Shown in pieces: positions 19,640-27,499 of a stretch of 64,000 bases of DNA (its first letter is position 1; each line of letters opens with the position of its first letter). Position numbers and translations under genes: made by a program. The notes below the pieces were generated by a model. It did no database searches. It had not been told where the DNA came from and saw only the letters and a list, made by a program, of their open reading frames with translations. The DNA is from Trichococcus sp. K1Tr (GTDB lineage Bacteria; Bacillota; Bacilli; Lactobacillales; Aerococcaceae), in NCBI RefSeq assembly GCF_028309625.1, contig NZ_JAQMHR010000001.1, forward strand, positions 434,001 to 498,000. The letters are read 5' to 3'.

Positions 19640-20449
19640 CTATAGGCAAAAATATTTTTCCAGATAGATTGCCAAGCCGTCCTCATGATTCGTATGCGTC
19701 GTTACATCGTCGGCAATATTCTTTAATGCCGTGATCCCATTCTGCATGACGACACCGTGACCAGCATAGCGGATCATTTCCATATCGTTGTCCTCGTCAC
19801 CGAAGGCAAGGATATCTTCCCGCTTGATGCCGTAGTTATTCGCGACTACTTCAACGCCAAGCGCTTTTTGGACGCCGGCAGAGACGATTTCAAGACAGGG
19901 CATCGTGCCACCCCACGTACGGATTTCGATGGCATTCCCATAACGCGCCAAAATCCGGTCACGGATGGCTTCTAAATTCCGTTCGTGCGAAAACACATTC
20001 ATGGAAGTAGGATTTTCCGACAGCGTATCCTTCGAAGTGATCTGCGTCGCCAGCAAATTTTTCGGGAAATATTCGTTTGACGGCAGCGTTGCGGTGGATG
20101 CGAAAAGCTTGTTCTTGCCTTCTATGCAGATAAAATCGATTCCCATCTCTTCACGTTGTTCGATCAGGTCCATCGCAAAATCTTTGTTGAGCGTCTTGTG
20201 GTAATAATTGCTCCAATTGCTGTCATGGGGATTATGGCATAAGGCACCGTTGAAGTTCACCAACGGAGTGGTCATCTTGAGCGTCTCATAAAATTCTTTG
20301 CTGTTTCTGTAAGGGCGGCCAGTTGCGATCATGACCAGATGATCATCCTTTTGCAACCTTGCCAGCACATTTTTGGTCCGATCGCTCAACAACGACTGAT
20401 TGTTGAGTGTGGTTCCATCCAAATCTAAAGCGATTAATTTTTGTTTCAT
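19640..20449 (-). CDS. Cof-type HAD phosphatase (YitU-like)
   Basis: A 269-aa HAD-superfamily phosphatase of the Cof/IIB type. Motif I is DLDGTTLNN, motif II is in MIATGRPY, the Lys motif lies in the KALG region, and motif IV is GDEDNDMEM. Bacillus YitU acts on FMN and sugar phosphates, so a role in flavin turnover is possible. I chose the ATG at 20449 (MKQKLIALDLDG). AGGAGG is 13 nt upstream, rather far, but no nearer start fits the family. It sits in the conserved yitU-yitV-yitW order. Confidence 0.88.
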   Translation of the reverse strand: MKQKLIALDLDGTTLNNQSLLSDRTKNVLARLQKDDHLVMIATGRPYRNSKEFYETLKMTTPLVNFNGALCHNPHDSNWSNYYHKTLNKDFAMDLIEQREEMGIDFICIEGKNKLFASTATLPSNEYFPKNLLATQITSKDTLSENPTSMNVFSHERNLEAIRDRILARYGNAIEIRTWGGTMPCLEIVSAGVQKALGVEVVANNYGIKREDILAFGDEDNDMEMIRYAGHGVVMQNGITALKNIADDVTTHTNHEDGLAIYLEKYFCL

Positions 20450-20496
20450 CTTCTTGATAGTACCTCCTGCGGTTTCCGCCCCCCAGAGACGAATAC

Positions 20497-20931
20497 TCAT
20501 TCGATCCCAAGCGACGGAAATTTGCTTTTTAACTCTGCTGTCATGATTCTTGCGATATTCGATCCCATCACAAGCATATCATAAAGTGGTTTGACATCAT
20601 TTGTCGTGCGGCCCAATAGTCGAAGGAAAATTTCCCCATCGCCAGCCAGGCAAAGTGTATAATAAAAAGTCTTGGTTTGGTTCAATTCATTGATCAGTTC
20701 CAAAAGCTTCACTTTATCAGCGTAATTATTCAGGTAAGCCAATTTTCTGTAGCTGATCTGAAAATCACTTTCGGCCTCATCTTTGGCGATGACTACACCG
20801 AACGGCAAGGAATGTTCTTTATCGAGATTGAATTTTCCTTGATACAAATACTGACCATTTTGGATGGGATGGCTTTTCAGTGGCATGCCTTTTTCTTGGA
20901 ATTTTTGATCAAGCGCTGCTAATATCGTCAA
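20497..20931 (-). CDS. uncharacterised 144-aa protein, possibly YbjN-like
   Basis: I do not recognise it firmly. The soluble protein alternates beta and helical stretches (HSLPFGVVIAKDEAESDFQI, then KVKLLELINELNQTKTFYYT, then GEIFLRLLGR) and ends in a helix, a pattern like YbjN/type-III-chaperone folds. I start it at TTG 20931: AAGAGTGA lies 6 nt upstream, and the ATG 15 nt earlier lies at the very start of the predicted transcript. It heads the yitU-yitV-yitW group, 47 bp before yitU. Confidence 0.6.
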   Translation of the reverse strand: MTILAALDQKFQEKGMPLKSHPIQNGQYLYQGKFNLDKEHSLPFGVVIAKDEAESDFQISYRKLAYLNNYADKVKLLELINELNQTKTFYYTLCLAGDGEIFLRLLGRTTNDVKPLYDMLVMGSNIARIMTAELKSKFPSLGIE

Positions 20932-20962
20932 AACTATCACTCTTTTCATATATGGTGCTACA

Positions 20963-20971
20963 AGTATAGCA
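20963..20971 (-). promoter_or_regulatory. extended -10 promoter of the yitUVW group
   Basis: TGCTATACT is an extended -10 (TATACT at 20963-20968 on the minus strand). No convincing -35 is present. Confidence 0.45.
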
Positions 20972-21004
20972 CATTTTTCCCAAGAAATACGCTCATCACG
21001 GTAT

Positions 21005-21040
21005 ACAAAAAAGGTCCGGAACCGAAGTCCAGACCTTTCC
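21005..21040 (-). terminator. rplS terminator
   Basis: Stem AAAGGTCTGGA / TTCCGGACCTTT with a small loop, followed by T6 on the minus strand. Confidence 0.9.
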
Positions 21041-21057
21041 ATATGTCATGCGGAATA

Positions 21058-21411
21058 TTAACGACGTTTTTCTCTGATACGAGCAGCTTTTCCGTGTAAT
21101 GCGCGCAAGTAATAAAGTTTTGCACGACGCACTTTACCGAAGCGAACAACTTCGATTTGAGCTACACGAGGTGTGTGCAATGGGAATGTACGTTCCACAC
21201 CGACACCGTTGGAAATTTTACGTACTGTATAAGTTTCGCTGATTCCGAATCCGCGACGTTTGATGACTACGCCCTCGAATAATTGGATACGTTCTCTTGT
21301 TCCTTCGACTACGCGAGCGTGGACGCGGACAGTGTCTCCAGGACGGAATGTAGGGATATCACTACGTAATTGTCCTTGTGTAATTGCTTCAATCAATGGT
21401 AATTGACTCAT
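21058..21411 (-). CDS. rplS: 50S ribosomal protein L19
   Basis: A 117-aa ribosomal protein at the 30S-50S interface. Family patterns are plain: [48 protein letters not shown] and a basic C-terminus [19 protein letters not shown]. The ATG at 21411 follows AAGGAG by 8 nt. It has its own strong promoter, a structured leader and a terminator, so it is transcribed apart from trmD. Confidence 0.98.
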   Translation of the reverse strand: MSQLPLIEAITQGQLRSDIPTFRPGDTVRVHARVVEGTRERIQLFEGVVIKRRGFGISETYTVRKISNGVGVERTFPLHTPRVAQIEVVRFGKVRRAKLYYLRALHGKAARIREKRR

Positions 21412-21424
21412 GTTTTTTTCTCCT

Positions 21425-21495
21425 TCCAACCGACATTCATACACAATCTTTCAGCACAGCGGAATATCGTATTATGGAGCAGTCTCTCTGCTCAC
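21425..21495 (-). promoter_or_regulatory. possible L19 leader
   Basis: The rplS transcript begins with an inverted repeat GAGCAG-AGAGA-CTGCTC (21477-21493) and about 70 nt of leader. Structured L19 leaders occur before rplS in many Firmicutes. I recognise the position, not the full consensus. Confidence 0.35.
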
Positions 21496-21502
21496 CTGTA
21501 GA

Positions 21503-21531
21503 ATTCTACCACAATAATTTTGACGTGTAAA
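21503..21531 (-). promoter_or_regulatory. rplS promoter
   Basis: The -35 TTTACA (21526-21531), 17 bp, and -10 TAGAAT (21503-21508) with an upstream TG make a strong extended -10 promoter. Confidence 0.75.
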
Positions 21532-21568
21532 GTATTTTTCGTTTACATTGTTTGAATTTTAAAGTGCA

Positions 21569-22324
21569 CTATTGCGCTTGATTATCCGTCTTTTCTTCCA
21601 GCAGTATCTCAGCCAACCAAGCTTGCTGTTTTTTCGACAAAGTGATCTTTTCCAACATTTCCGGACGTCTCAGCCAGGTTTTGCGCAAAGATTCTTTTTC
21701 TTGCCAATCGGCGATTTTCTGATGGTTGCCGCTGAAAAGCACTTCAGGGACGACATCCCCCCGGAAATCGCGCGGTCGCGTATATTGGGGATGCTCGAGC
21801 AACCCGGTCGAGAAAGAATCGGTCTTGTTCGATTGCTCATTGCCCAATACTGCCGGCAACAGCCGGACCGTCGCATCAATCATGACCATCGCGCCCAGTT
21901 CGCCGCCCGTCAGAACATAATCACCGATCGAAACTTCATCCGTCACATGTTGCTTGATGCGTTCATCGAAGCCCTCGTAATGGCCGCAGATGAAGACAAT
22001 GTGCTCTTCTTCGGCAAACTCTTCCGCCAGTTCCTGATTGAAGGTTTTTCCGGATGGATCCAAAAGGACAATCCTTTTTTTGGTTTCGGGAGACTGGACA
22101 TCGATGTCCGTCAGCGCGTCCACGATCGGCTGCGCCCGCAGCAACATGCCTGCCCCGCCGCCGAAAGGATAATCATCGACGGAATTGTGCTTATTTTCGG
22201 AATAATCGCGGAAGTTCGTGCAAGTGATCGAAACACGACCACCCTCGATCGCCTTTCCGATGATCGATTCGGACAAAGGACCTTCGAACATCGCCGGAAA
22301 CAACGTCAATACATCTATCTTCAT
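21569..22324 (-). CDS. trmD: tRNA (guanine-N1-)-methyltransferase TrmD
   Basis: Methylates G37 of tRNAs, preventing +1 frameshifts; uses S-adenosylmethionine bound in a trefoil knot. Visible motifs include [13 protein letters not shown] at the start, [11 protein letters not shown], and the knot region [12 protein letters not shown]...[17 protein letters not shown]. Length 251 aa is normal. Its ATG overlaps the rimM stop (TGATG), so the two are translationally coupled. Confidence 0.98.
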   Translation of the reverse strand: MKIDVLTLFPAMFEGPLSESIIGKAIEGGRVSITCTNFRDYSENKHNSVDDYPFGGGAGMLLRAQPIVDALTDIDVQSPETKKRIVLLDPSGKTFNQELAEEFAEEEHIVFICGHYEGFDERIKQHVTDEVSIGDYVLTGGELGAMVMIDATVRLLPAVLGNEQSNKTDSFSTGLLEHPQYTRPRDFRGDVVPEVLFSGNHQKIADWQEKESLRKTWLRRPEMLEKITLSKKQQAWLAEILLEEKTDNQAQ

Positions 22325-22839
22325 CAGTCCATCATTCCTTCTAGAATGTGGATTGTGACCTGTTTATCTTCCAAAGATACCTTTTCCACTACGGAAGCGA
22401 TATACGGAACCAATAAATCTTTTCGGCCTGGTTTGGATACAACCCACACATCATTCGCCCCAAGCGGCAAGATTTCTTTGATGATACCCAATTCTTCGCC
22501 GGCATCACTGACGACGGACAATCCGATGATCTCATGATAATAGAACTCATGATCCGAAAGGTCCTCCAACTGTGATTCCGAAACCCGCAGGATTCCCCCT
22601 CTGAACGGCTCAACCTCTTCGATCCGATTATATCCCTCGAATGTCAGCATATTGAAATTCTTATGCACGCGGTGGCTGGCTACCTTCAGAGTGATTGGCT
22701 CACTGTTTTCGCGGAACAAGTAGAGCGTAGCCCCTTTTTTGTAGCGTTCATCCGCAAAATCAGTGCTGGAAATGACACGCACTTCACCTTTAAGCCCTTG
22801 CGTATTCACAACTTTTCCGACATCATAAAATTTTTCCAT
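22324..22839 (-). CDS. rimM: 16S rRNA maturation factor RimM
   Basis: A 171-aa factor for 30S assembly that binds S19. The N-terminal RimM domain shows [16 protein letters not shown], and the C-terminal PRC-barrel shows [13 protein letters not shown] and ANDVWVV...KDLLVPYI. It is the first gene of rimM-trmD, with its own probable promoter 46 bp upstream. Confidence 0.97.
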   Translation of the reverse strand: MEKFYDVGKVVNTQGLKGEVRVISSTDFADERYKKGATLYLFRENSEPITLKVASHRVHKNFNMLTFEGYNRIEEVEPFRGGILRVSESQLEDLSDHEFYYHEIIGLSVVSDAGEELGIIKEILPLGANDVWVVSKPGRKDLLVPYIASVVEKVSLEDKQVTIHILEGMMD

Positions 22840-22884
22840 TTTTCACCTCTCCTTACATAGATCATACTGTAAACGTTTCTGTAC

Positions 22885-22914
22885 ATAATAAAATAGAAGG
22901 GATAAGTGCTACAA
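22885..22914 (-). promoter_or_regulatory. candidate rimM-trmD promoter
   Basis: -35 TTGTAG (22909-22914), 18-bp spacer, -10 TATTAT (22885-22890), in the 159-bp gap between khpA and rimM. Confidence 0.45.
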
Positions 22915-22998
22915 TTGTATCATCATCCGCTTCTATCTATTCGCTATTAAGTTAGGCATCCACCGAACGGAAAAGACCGGATCCGCAATTGAAGCGGA

Positions 22999-23244
22999 TT
23001 ATTCGGCCCCTTCGATCACAAGGCGGACACGTTTTGTGCCTTTGGTTCTGACACTGTATACAATTGTACGGATCGCTCTGGCGACACGTCCCTGTTTCCC
23101 GATCACACGGCCGACATCCTCGGCATCAAGATGCAAGTGATATTCCATGAACTCACTTGTCTCTTTGATTTCGATGGACATCTTGTCATCGTGGACGATC
23201 AAAGGTTTGACAATTGCCAGGATTAAATCTGAAATTTCAGGCAT
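22999..23244 (-). CDS. khpA: KH-domain RNA-binding protein KhpA
   Basis: An 81-aa protein with a single KH domain and the nucleic-acid-binding loop [15 protein letters not shown]. KhpA works with KhpB (Jag/EloR) in RNA binding and control of cell elongation in streptococci and relatives. It follows rpsP by 13 bp, the usual rpsP-khpA pairing. Confidence 0.95.
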   Translation of the reverse strand: MPEISDLILAIVKPLIVHDDKMSIEIKETSEFMEYHLHLDAEDVGRVIGKQGRVARAIRTIVYSVRTKGTKRVRLVIEGAE

Positions 23245-23257
23245 TTAAACCACCCTT

Positions 23258-23530
23258 TTATTTAGCTAACTTAGAGTCGTGGAATTTTTTCATAATACCT
23301 TGTTGAGAAAGTAAGTTACGAACTGTATCAGAAGGTTGTGCACCTTCAGCTAACCATTTCAAAACTAACTCTTCGTCAAATTTAACTTCAGCTGGTTCAA
23401 CAACTGGATTGTATGTACCTACTTTTTCGATGAAACGTCCATCACGTGGAGAACGTGAATCAGCTACAACGACGCGGTAAAACGGGTTTCTTTTAGAACC
23501 CATACGTTTTAAACGAATTTTAACTGCCAT
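23258..23530 (-). CDS. rpsP: 30S ribosomal protein S16
   Basis: A 90-aa protein beginning [19 protein letters not shown], the S16 hallmark, with [19 protein letters not shown] next. GGAGGTG precedes the ATG. It lies 92 bp after ffh and directly before khpA. Confidence 0.98.
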   Translation of the reverse strand: MAVKIRLKRMGSKRNPFYRVVVADSRSPRDGRFIEKVGTYNPVVEPAEVKFDEELVLKWLAEGAQPSDTVRNLLSQQGIMKKFHDSKLAK

Positions 23531-23622
23531 TTATATAACACCTCCATATATCTATATCTCACATTTTTATATATTACCAGTTTTCCATTTGCTTGTAAAG
23601 TGTTTTCTCTTTACACTTGAAA

Positions 23623-25035
23623 TTATTTTTTCTTTTTCTTCTTTTTGTTCATCCGTCTGGCCATTTGCTGCATGGCCATCTTGCCCATTTTGCCTTTCGG
23701 GCCTTGTCCAAGGAGGCCTTCCATCCCTGCAAAATTGCCTTTGGACATCTTGTTCATCATTTCCCTGGATTCGTTGAACTGCTTGATCAGACGGTTGACT
23801 TCCGCCAACGATCTTGCGGAACCTTTCGAGATCCGTCTGCGTCTGCTCTGCGACAGCAGCTCAGGGTTTTCGCGTTCAGCGGGCGTCATCGAAAGCACGA
23901 TTGCCTTCATGTGGGCCACATCTTTGGGATCGATCTTCATTTTGTCCAGTCCCGGAACGTTGCTCATGCCCGGGATCATCTTCAGGAGGTCTTCAAGCGG
24001 CCCCATGTTGGTGACTTGATCCATCTGCTCGATGAAATCATTGAAGTTGAAGGTGTTCTCGCGGATTTTTTCGGCCATTTCTGCCGCTTTTGTCTCATCA
24101 AAATCTTGTTGCGCGCGTTCGATCAACGTCATCAGATCGCCCATGCCCAGGATTCGGGAAGCCATGCGTTCAGGGTAGAATGGTTCAAAGTCTTCCAGTT
24201 TTTCGCCTTGGCCCGTAAATTTGATAGGCTTTCCGGTTACGGAACGGATGGATAGCGCTGCCCCGCCGCGTGTGTCCCCGTCCAATTTGGTAAGGATGAC
24301 ACCGGTTATGCCGAGCTGTTCATTGAAGGATTGCGCTACGTTGACAGCGTCCTGACCGGTCATGGCATCCACCGTAAACAGGATTTCGGTAGGATTGACG
24401 GCAGCTTTGATGTTTTTCAACTCTGTCATCAACACTTCATCCACATGCAGTCGTCCCGCCGTATCGATGATGACCAGATCGCGTCCATCGAGTTTGGCTT
24501 GTTCAACGGCCTGCTTCGCTATATCGACCGGATTGGCTTCGGTACCCAATGCGTACACCGGGAAATCCAATTGTTTGCCCAAGGTCTGCAACTGATTGAT
24601 CGCTGCTGGACGATAGACGTCGGCTGCGACCAGCATCGGGCGTTTGTTTTCTTTTTTCTTCATGTAATTGGCCAGTTTCCCGGCAGTGGTGGTCTTACCG
24701 GCACCCTGCAGACCGACCAGCATTACGACAGTCGGTGGCTTGGCAGAGAATTGGAATGGCTCCTGCTGCCCGCCCATCAATTCCGTCAGTTCTTCGTTGA
24801 CGATTTTGATGACTTGCTGTGTCGGTGAAAGCGACTCGAGTACATCCGAACCTAACGCTCGTTCATTCACTTTTTTGACGAATTCTTTCACGACTTTAAA
24901 ATTCACGTCAGCTTCCAGCAAAGCCAGACGTACTTCACGCATCATTTCCTTCAGATCGGCTTCCGTAATTTTACCTTTTTTGCCGATTTTGGTCATCGCG
25001 CCTTGGAGACGCTCGGATAACCCTTCAAATGCCAT
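23623..25035 (-). CDS. ffh: signal recognition particle protein Ffh (SRP54)
   Basis: GTPase that binds signal sequences and targets ribosomes to the membrane with FtsY. The N-domain begins MAFEGLSERLQ. The G-domain has GLQGAGKTTTAGKLA, DTAGR and TKLDGDTRGGAAL. The methionine-rich M-domain (from about residue 300: MGMPEMS-like GMSNVPGLDKMK, GMEGLLGQGPKGKMGKMAMQQMARRM) binds SRP RNA, and the tail is poly-Lys. The ATG at 25035 is 8 nt after AAGGAAG; a GTG at 25044 abuts the ribosome site. YlxM is encoded 20 bp upstream. Confidence 0.97.
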   Translation of the reverse strand: MAFEGLSERLQGAMTKIGKKGKITEADLKEMMREVRLALLEADVNFKVVKEFVKKVNERALGSDVLESLSPTQQVIKIVNEELTELMGGQQEPFQFSAKPPTVVMLVGLQGAGKTTTAGKLANYMKKKENKRPMLVAADVYRPAAINQLQTLGKQLDFPVYALGTEANPVDIAKQAVEQAKLDGRDLVIIDTAGRLHVDEVLMTELKNIKAAVNPTEILFTVDAMTGQDAVNVAQSFNEQLGITGVILTKLDGDTRGGAALSIRSVTGKPIKFTGQGEKLEDFEPFYPERMASRILGMGDLMTLIERAQQDFDETKAAEMAEKIRENTFNFNDFIEQMDQVTNMGPLEDLLKMIPGMSNVPGLDKMKIDPKDVAHMKAIVLSMTPAERENPELLSQSRRRRISKGSARSLAEVNRLIKQFNESREMMNKMSKGNFAGMEGLLGQGPKGKMGKMAMQQMARRMNKKKKKKK

Positions 25036-25055
25036 ATTTGCCACTTCCTTACTGT

Positions 25056-25403
25056 TTATTCGTCTTTGTCATCCAGTTCTTCCAGATTGTTGATCAAGCT
25101 CTGTAAAGTTCTGTCTGCGGGATAGGTTTCTTCGGCGTAGTTCGCCAATTCGTCCAATTTTTTGTTTCGGAGGCTATAGTTTTGCGCCAATTTCAATTTC
25201 TGTTCATAATCCATCAGAATTTTTTCGGTGCGCTTGATATTATCGTATACTGCCTGCCGGCTGATCGCGAATTCTTCAGCGATCTCGCCCAACGAATAGT
25301 CATCGCCATAATACAAAGAAAGATAGCCTTTCTGTTTGTTCGTCAACAGGACATTATAGAATTCATAAAGAGTATTCATATTATTGGTTTTTTCCAGCTC
25401 CAT
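25056..25403 (-). CDS. ylxM: SRP-associated HTH protein YlxM (UPF0122)
   Basis: A 115-aa helix-turn-helix protein with a sigma-70 region-4-like core: [19 protein letters not shown] then [19 protein letters not shown]. Encoded before ffh in most Firmicutes; in streptococci it modulates SRP GTPase activity. Ribosome site AAGGAAGG lies 7 nt before the ATG. Confidence 0.93.
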   Translation of the reverse strand: MELEKTNNMNTLYEFYNVLLTNKQKGYLSLYYGDDYSLGEIAEEFAISRQAVYDNIKRTEKILMDYEQKLKLAQNYSLRNKKLDELANYAEETYPADRTLQSLINNLEELDDKDE

Positions 25404-25457
25404 CAGAATACCTTCCTTCTCGTACGGATTGTCAAGAAAAAAACTTTACACTTCACT

Positions 25458-25486
25458 AGATTACCGATTTTGCTGAGCTTAGTCAA
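25458..25486 (-). promoter_or_regulatory. promoter of ylxM-ffh-rpsP-khpA
   Basis: -35 TTGACT (25481-25486), 17 bp, -10 TAATCT (25458-25463). A second TTGACA near 25423-25428 lies too close to ylxM to serve it. Confidence 0.5.
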
Positions 25487-25519
25487 CCATAAATTGCACT
25501 GAAGCGGTGTTGCCTCAAC

Positions 25520-25567
25520 AAAAAGTAAGGTCAGGCCGGCAATCGCATCGGGATTGCCGGCCTGACC
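25520..25567 (-). terminator. terminator after ftsY
   Basis: A perfect 16-bp GC-rich stem (25529-25544 with 25552-25567) and a 7-nt loop, followed on the minus strand by TTACTTTTTG. The tract is imperfect but the stem is very strong. Confidence 0.85.
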
Positions 25568-25626
25568 ATGCTGCTGTCGCCTTTTGCTTATGAAGCGCGC
25601 CTCATCGGTATGGACAAACCGCTTCG

Positions 25627-26640
25627 TTATTTTTTCTCAAGCAGGTCTTTTACCAGTCCGTAGATGTACTGTTCCGGATCGAACACCTGCAGATCATCCA
25701 AGCCTTCACCCAGACCGACGAATTTGACGGGTATGTCCATTTCCTGGCGGATCGCGAGGATGACGCCGCCTTTCGCCGTGCCATCCAACTTCGTCAGGAT
25801 CAAGCCGGTGACATCCGTCGTCTCCTTGAATTGCTTGGCCTGTATCAAAGCGTTCTGGCCCGTCGTGGCATCAAGCACCAACAACGTTTCGGTTGCGCCG
25901 CCGGGGATTTCCCTGGCGATGATCCGATTGATCTTCTCCAATTCCTTCATCAGGTTCACTTTGTTCTGCAGTCGCCCTGCTGTATCGATCAGCAAATAAT
26001 CGTAGTTCTCTTCTTTGGCTTGCTTCAACGCATCGTAAACGACGGAAGCGGGATCGCTTTTTGCATCGCTTGTCACGACCGGCACACCGACACGTTGCCC
26101 CCAAACCTCCAGCTGTTCGATAGCGCCGGCTCGGAAAGTATCCCCGGCCGCCAACAGGACGCTGTTGCCTTGGTTCTTCAACTGATAAGCGTACTTGCCG
26201 ATGGTCGTCGTTTTCCCCACGCCGTTTACGCCCACAAACAGGATGACGGTCGGCCCATCTTCATTTATTTTGATGGTAGGCAATTCCGTCTGGCCTTTTT
26301 CATAGATTTCGACCATTTTTTCGATGATGACATTCTTCACTTGTTCTCCGGTGCGCACGTTCTTCATCTTGACTTCATCACGCAGCACATCCGAAAGTGC
26401 CAGCGTCATATCAAACCCGACGTCTGCGGATATCAGCGTTTCCTCCAAGTCGTCAAAAAAATCTTCATCCACCTCTCTGAAGCCGGCGAACAGTTCATTC
26501 ATCTTATCCGAAAAGCTTTTGCGCGTCTTCTCCATGCCTTTGTCGAATTTGTCGATGACGATCTTATTTTCTTCGGTTACCGGTGTCTGAACGACATCTT
26601 CACCTGTAAATGCGCGTTTTATTCGATCAAATAATCCCAT
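25627..26640 (-). CDS. ftsY: SRP receptor FtsY
   Basis: Membrane-associated GTPase that docks Ffh-ribosome complexes. The 337-aa protein starts with a short amphipathic MGLFDRIKRAF lipid-binding helix instead of the long acidic A-domain of E. coli. The NG domain has GVNGVGKTTTIGKYA, AAGDTFRAGAIEQL, DTAGR, TKLDGTAKGG and a terminal GLGEGLDDLQVFD. Last gene of rnc-smc-HAD-ftsY, 32 bp after the HAD gene. Confidence 0.98.
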   Translation of the reverse strand: MGLFDRIKRAFTGEDVVQTPVTEENKIVIDKFDKGMEKTRKSFSDKMNELFAGFREVDEDFFDDLEETLISADVGFDMTLALSDVLRDEVKMKNVRTGEQVKNVIIEKMVEIYEKGQTELPTIKINEDGPTVILFVGVNGVGKTTTIGKYAYQLKNQGNSVLLAAGDTFRAGAIEQLEVWGQRVGVPVVTSDAKSDPASVVYDALKQAKEENYDYLLIDTAGRLQNKVNLMKELEKINRIIAREIPGGATETLLVLDATTGQNALIQAKQFKETTDVTGLILTKLDGTAKGGVILAIRQEMDIPVKFVGLGEGLDDLQVFDPEQYIYGLVKDLLEKK

Positions 26641-26672
26641 CTGAACACTTCCTCTCTTGTGGCAGCCTGTTT

Positions 26673-27485
26673 TTATGCCAAGACGAACGTTTCGATTGCG
26701 TGTGCGACGCCATCTTCCCCGTTAGTCTTCGTGACGAAGCTCGCCCGTTCCTTGATTTTATCGGGAGCGTTGCCCATCGCGACGCTTACGCCCGCAAAAT
26801 CCAGCATCGCCAAATCGTTCTCTTCATCTCCGCAAGCCATGACCTCATCGGCAGTGATGCCCAAATGATCGCATAAAGCCGCGATGCCGTTGCCTTTGTC
26901 GACTTCGGGATGCATGACTTCAAAAAGAAGCGGACGTGATTTCATCATCGAATATTTGCTGTAGAAGTCCGCCGGTATTTTGGCGATTGCTTCATCCAAA
27001 ACAGCAGGTGCGATACAAAAAACAACTTTATTGAACGCATGCTGCGCTTGAAAGTCTTCGATCTTTTTTTCAACGAATGGCAAGCTCGAGCTCTGCAGGC
27101 TCTTGTACAAGGACTCCCGGCCTTGCGGATATTCCGGTTCGTATACTGACTCCAGATCCAGCATGTTCATCGGGATGTTCAGTTCTTTGCTCAGCTCATA
27201 GAGTTCCACAATCTGTCCGTAGTTCAGCACTTTTTGGGAAATGATTTCCGATGTTTTGTTCTTTTGCACCAAGCCGCCGTTATAGGTGATCGAGTAATCT
27301 TCTGCTTGAAGCAGGTCCAGTTCATCCACATAAGCCTTGATGCCCATAAGCGGGCGTCCCGTACAAAGGACAATCTTCACGCCGGCTTCCCGGGCGCGGT
27401 GGATCGCCTGTTTATTCGCATCGCTGATTTTTTTGTCAGGATTCAGCAACGTGCCATCCAAGTCGAGTGCTATCAATTTAATCAT
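26673..27485 (-). CDS. Cof-type HAD phosphatase (YidA-like)
   Basis: A 270-aa HAD IIB phosphatase: motif I DLDGTLLNPDKK, motif II CTGRP, motif IV GDEENDLAML. Likely acts on sugar phosphates or flavin mononucleotide; the substrate is unknown. It is inserted between smc (14 bp) and ftsY (32 bp), genes that are adjacent in Bacillus. Confidence 0.9.
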   Translation of the reverse strand: MIKLIALDLDGTLLNPDKKISDANKQAIHRAREAGVKIVLCTGRPLMGIKAYVDELDLLQAEDYSITYNGGLVQKNKTSEIISQKVLNYGQIVELYELSKELNIPMNMLDLESVYEPEYPQGRESLYKSLQSSSLPFVEKKIEDFQAQHAFNKVVFCIAPAVLDEAIAKIPADFYSKYSMMKSRPLLFEVMHPEVDKGNGIAALCDHLGITADEVMACGDEENDLAMLDFAGVSVAMGNAPDKIKERASFVTKTNGEDGVAHAIETFVLA

Positions 27486-27499
27486 TTATCTTCATCCCC

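Noticed and set aside
21572-22537. 321-aa plus-strand frame
   Set aside because: Antisense across trmD and rimM, both of which are certain genes; crosses their junction without any signal.
23617-24255. 212-aa plus-strand frame
   Set aside because: Antisense to the ffh M-domain; no ribosome site and no family pattern.
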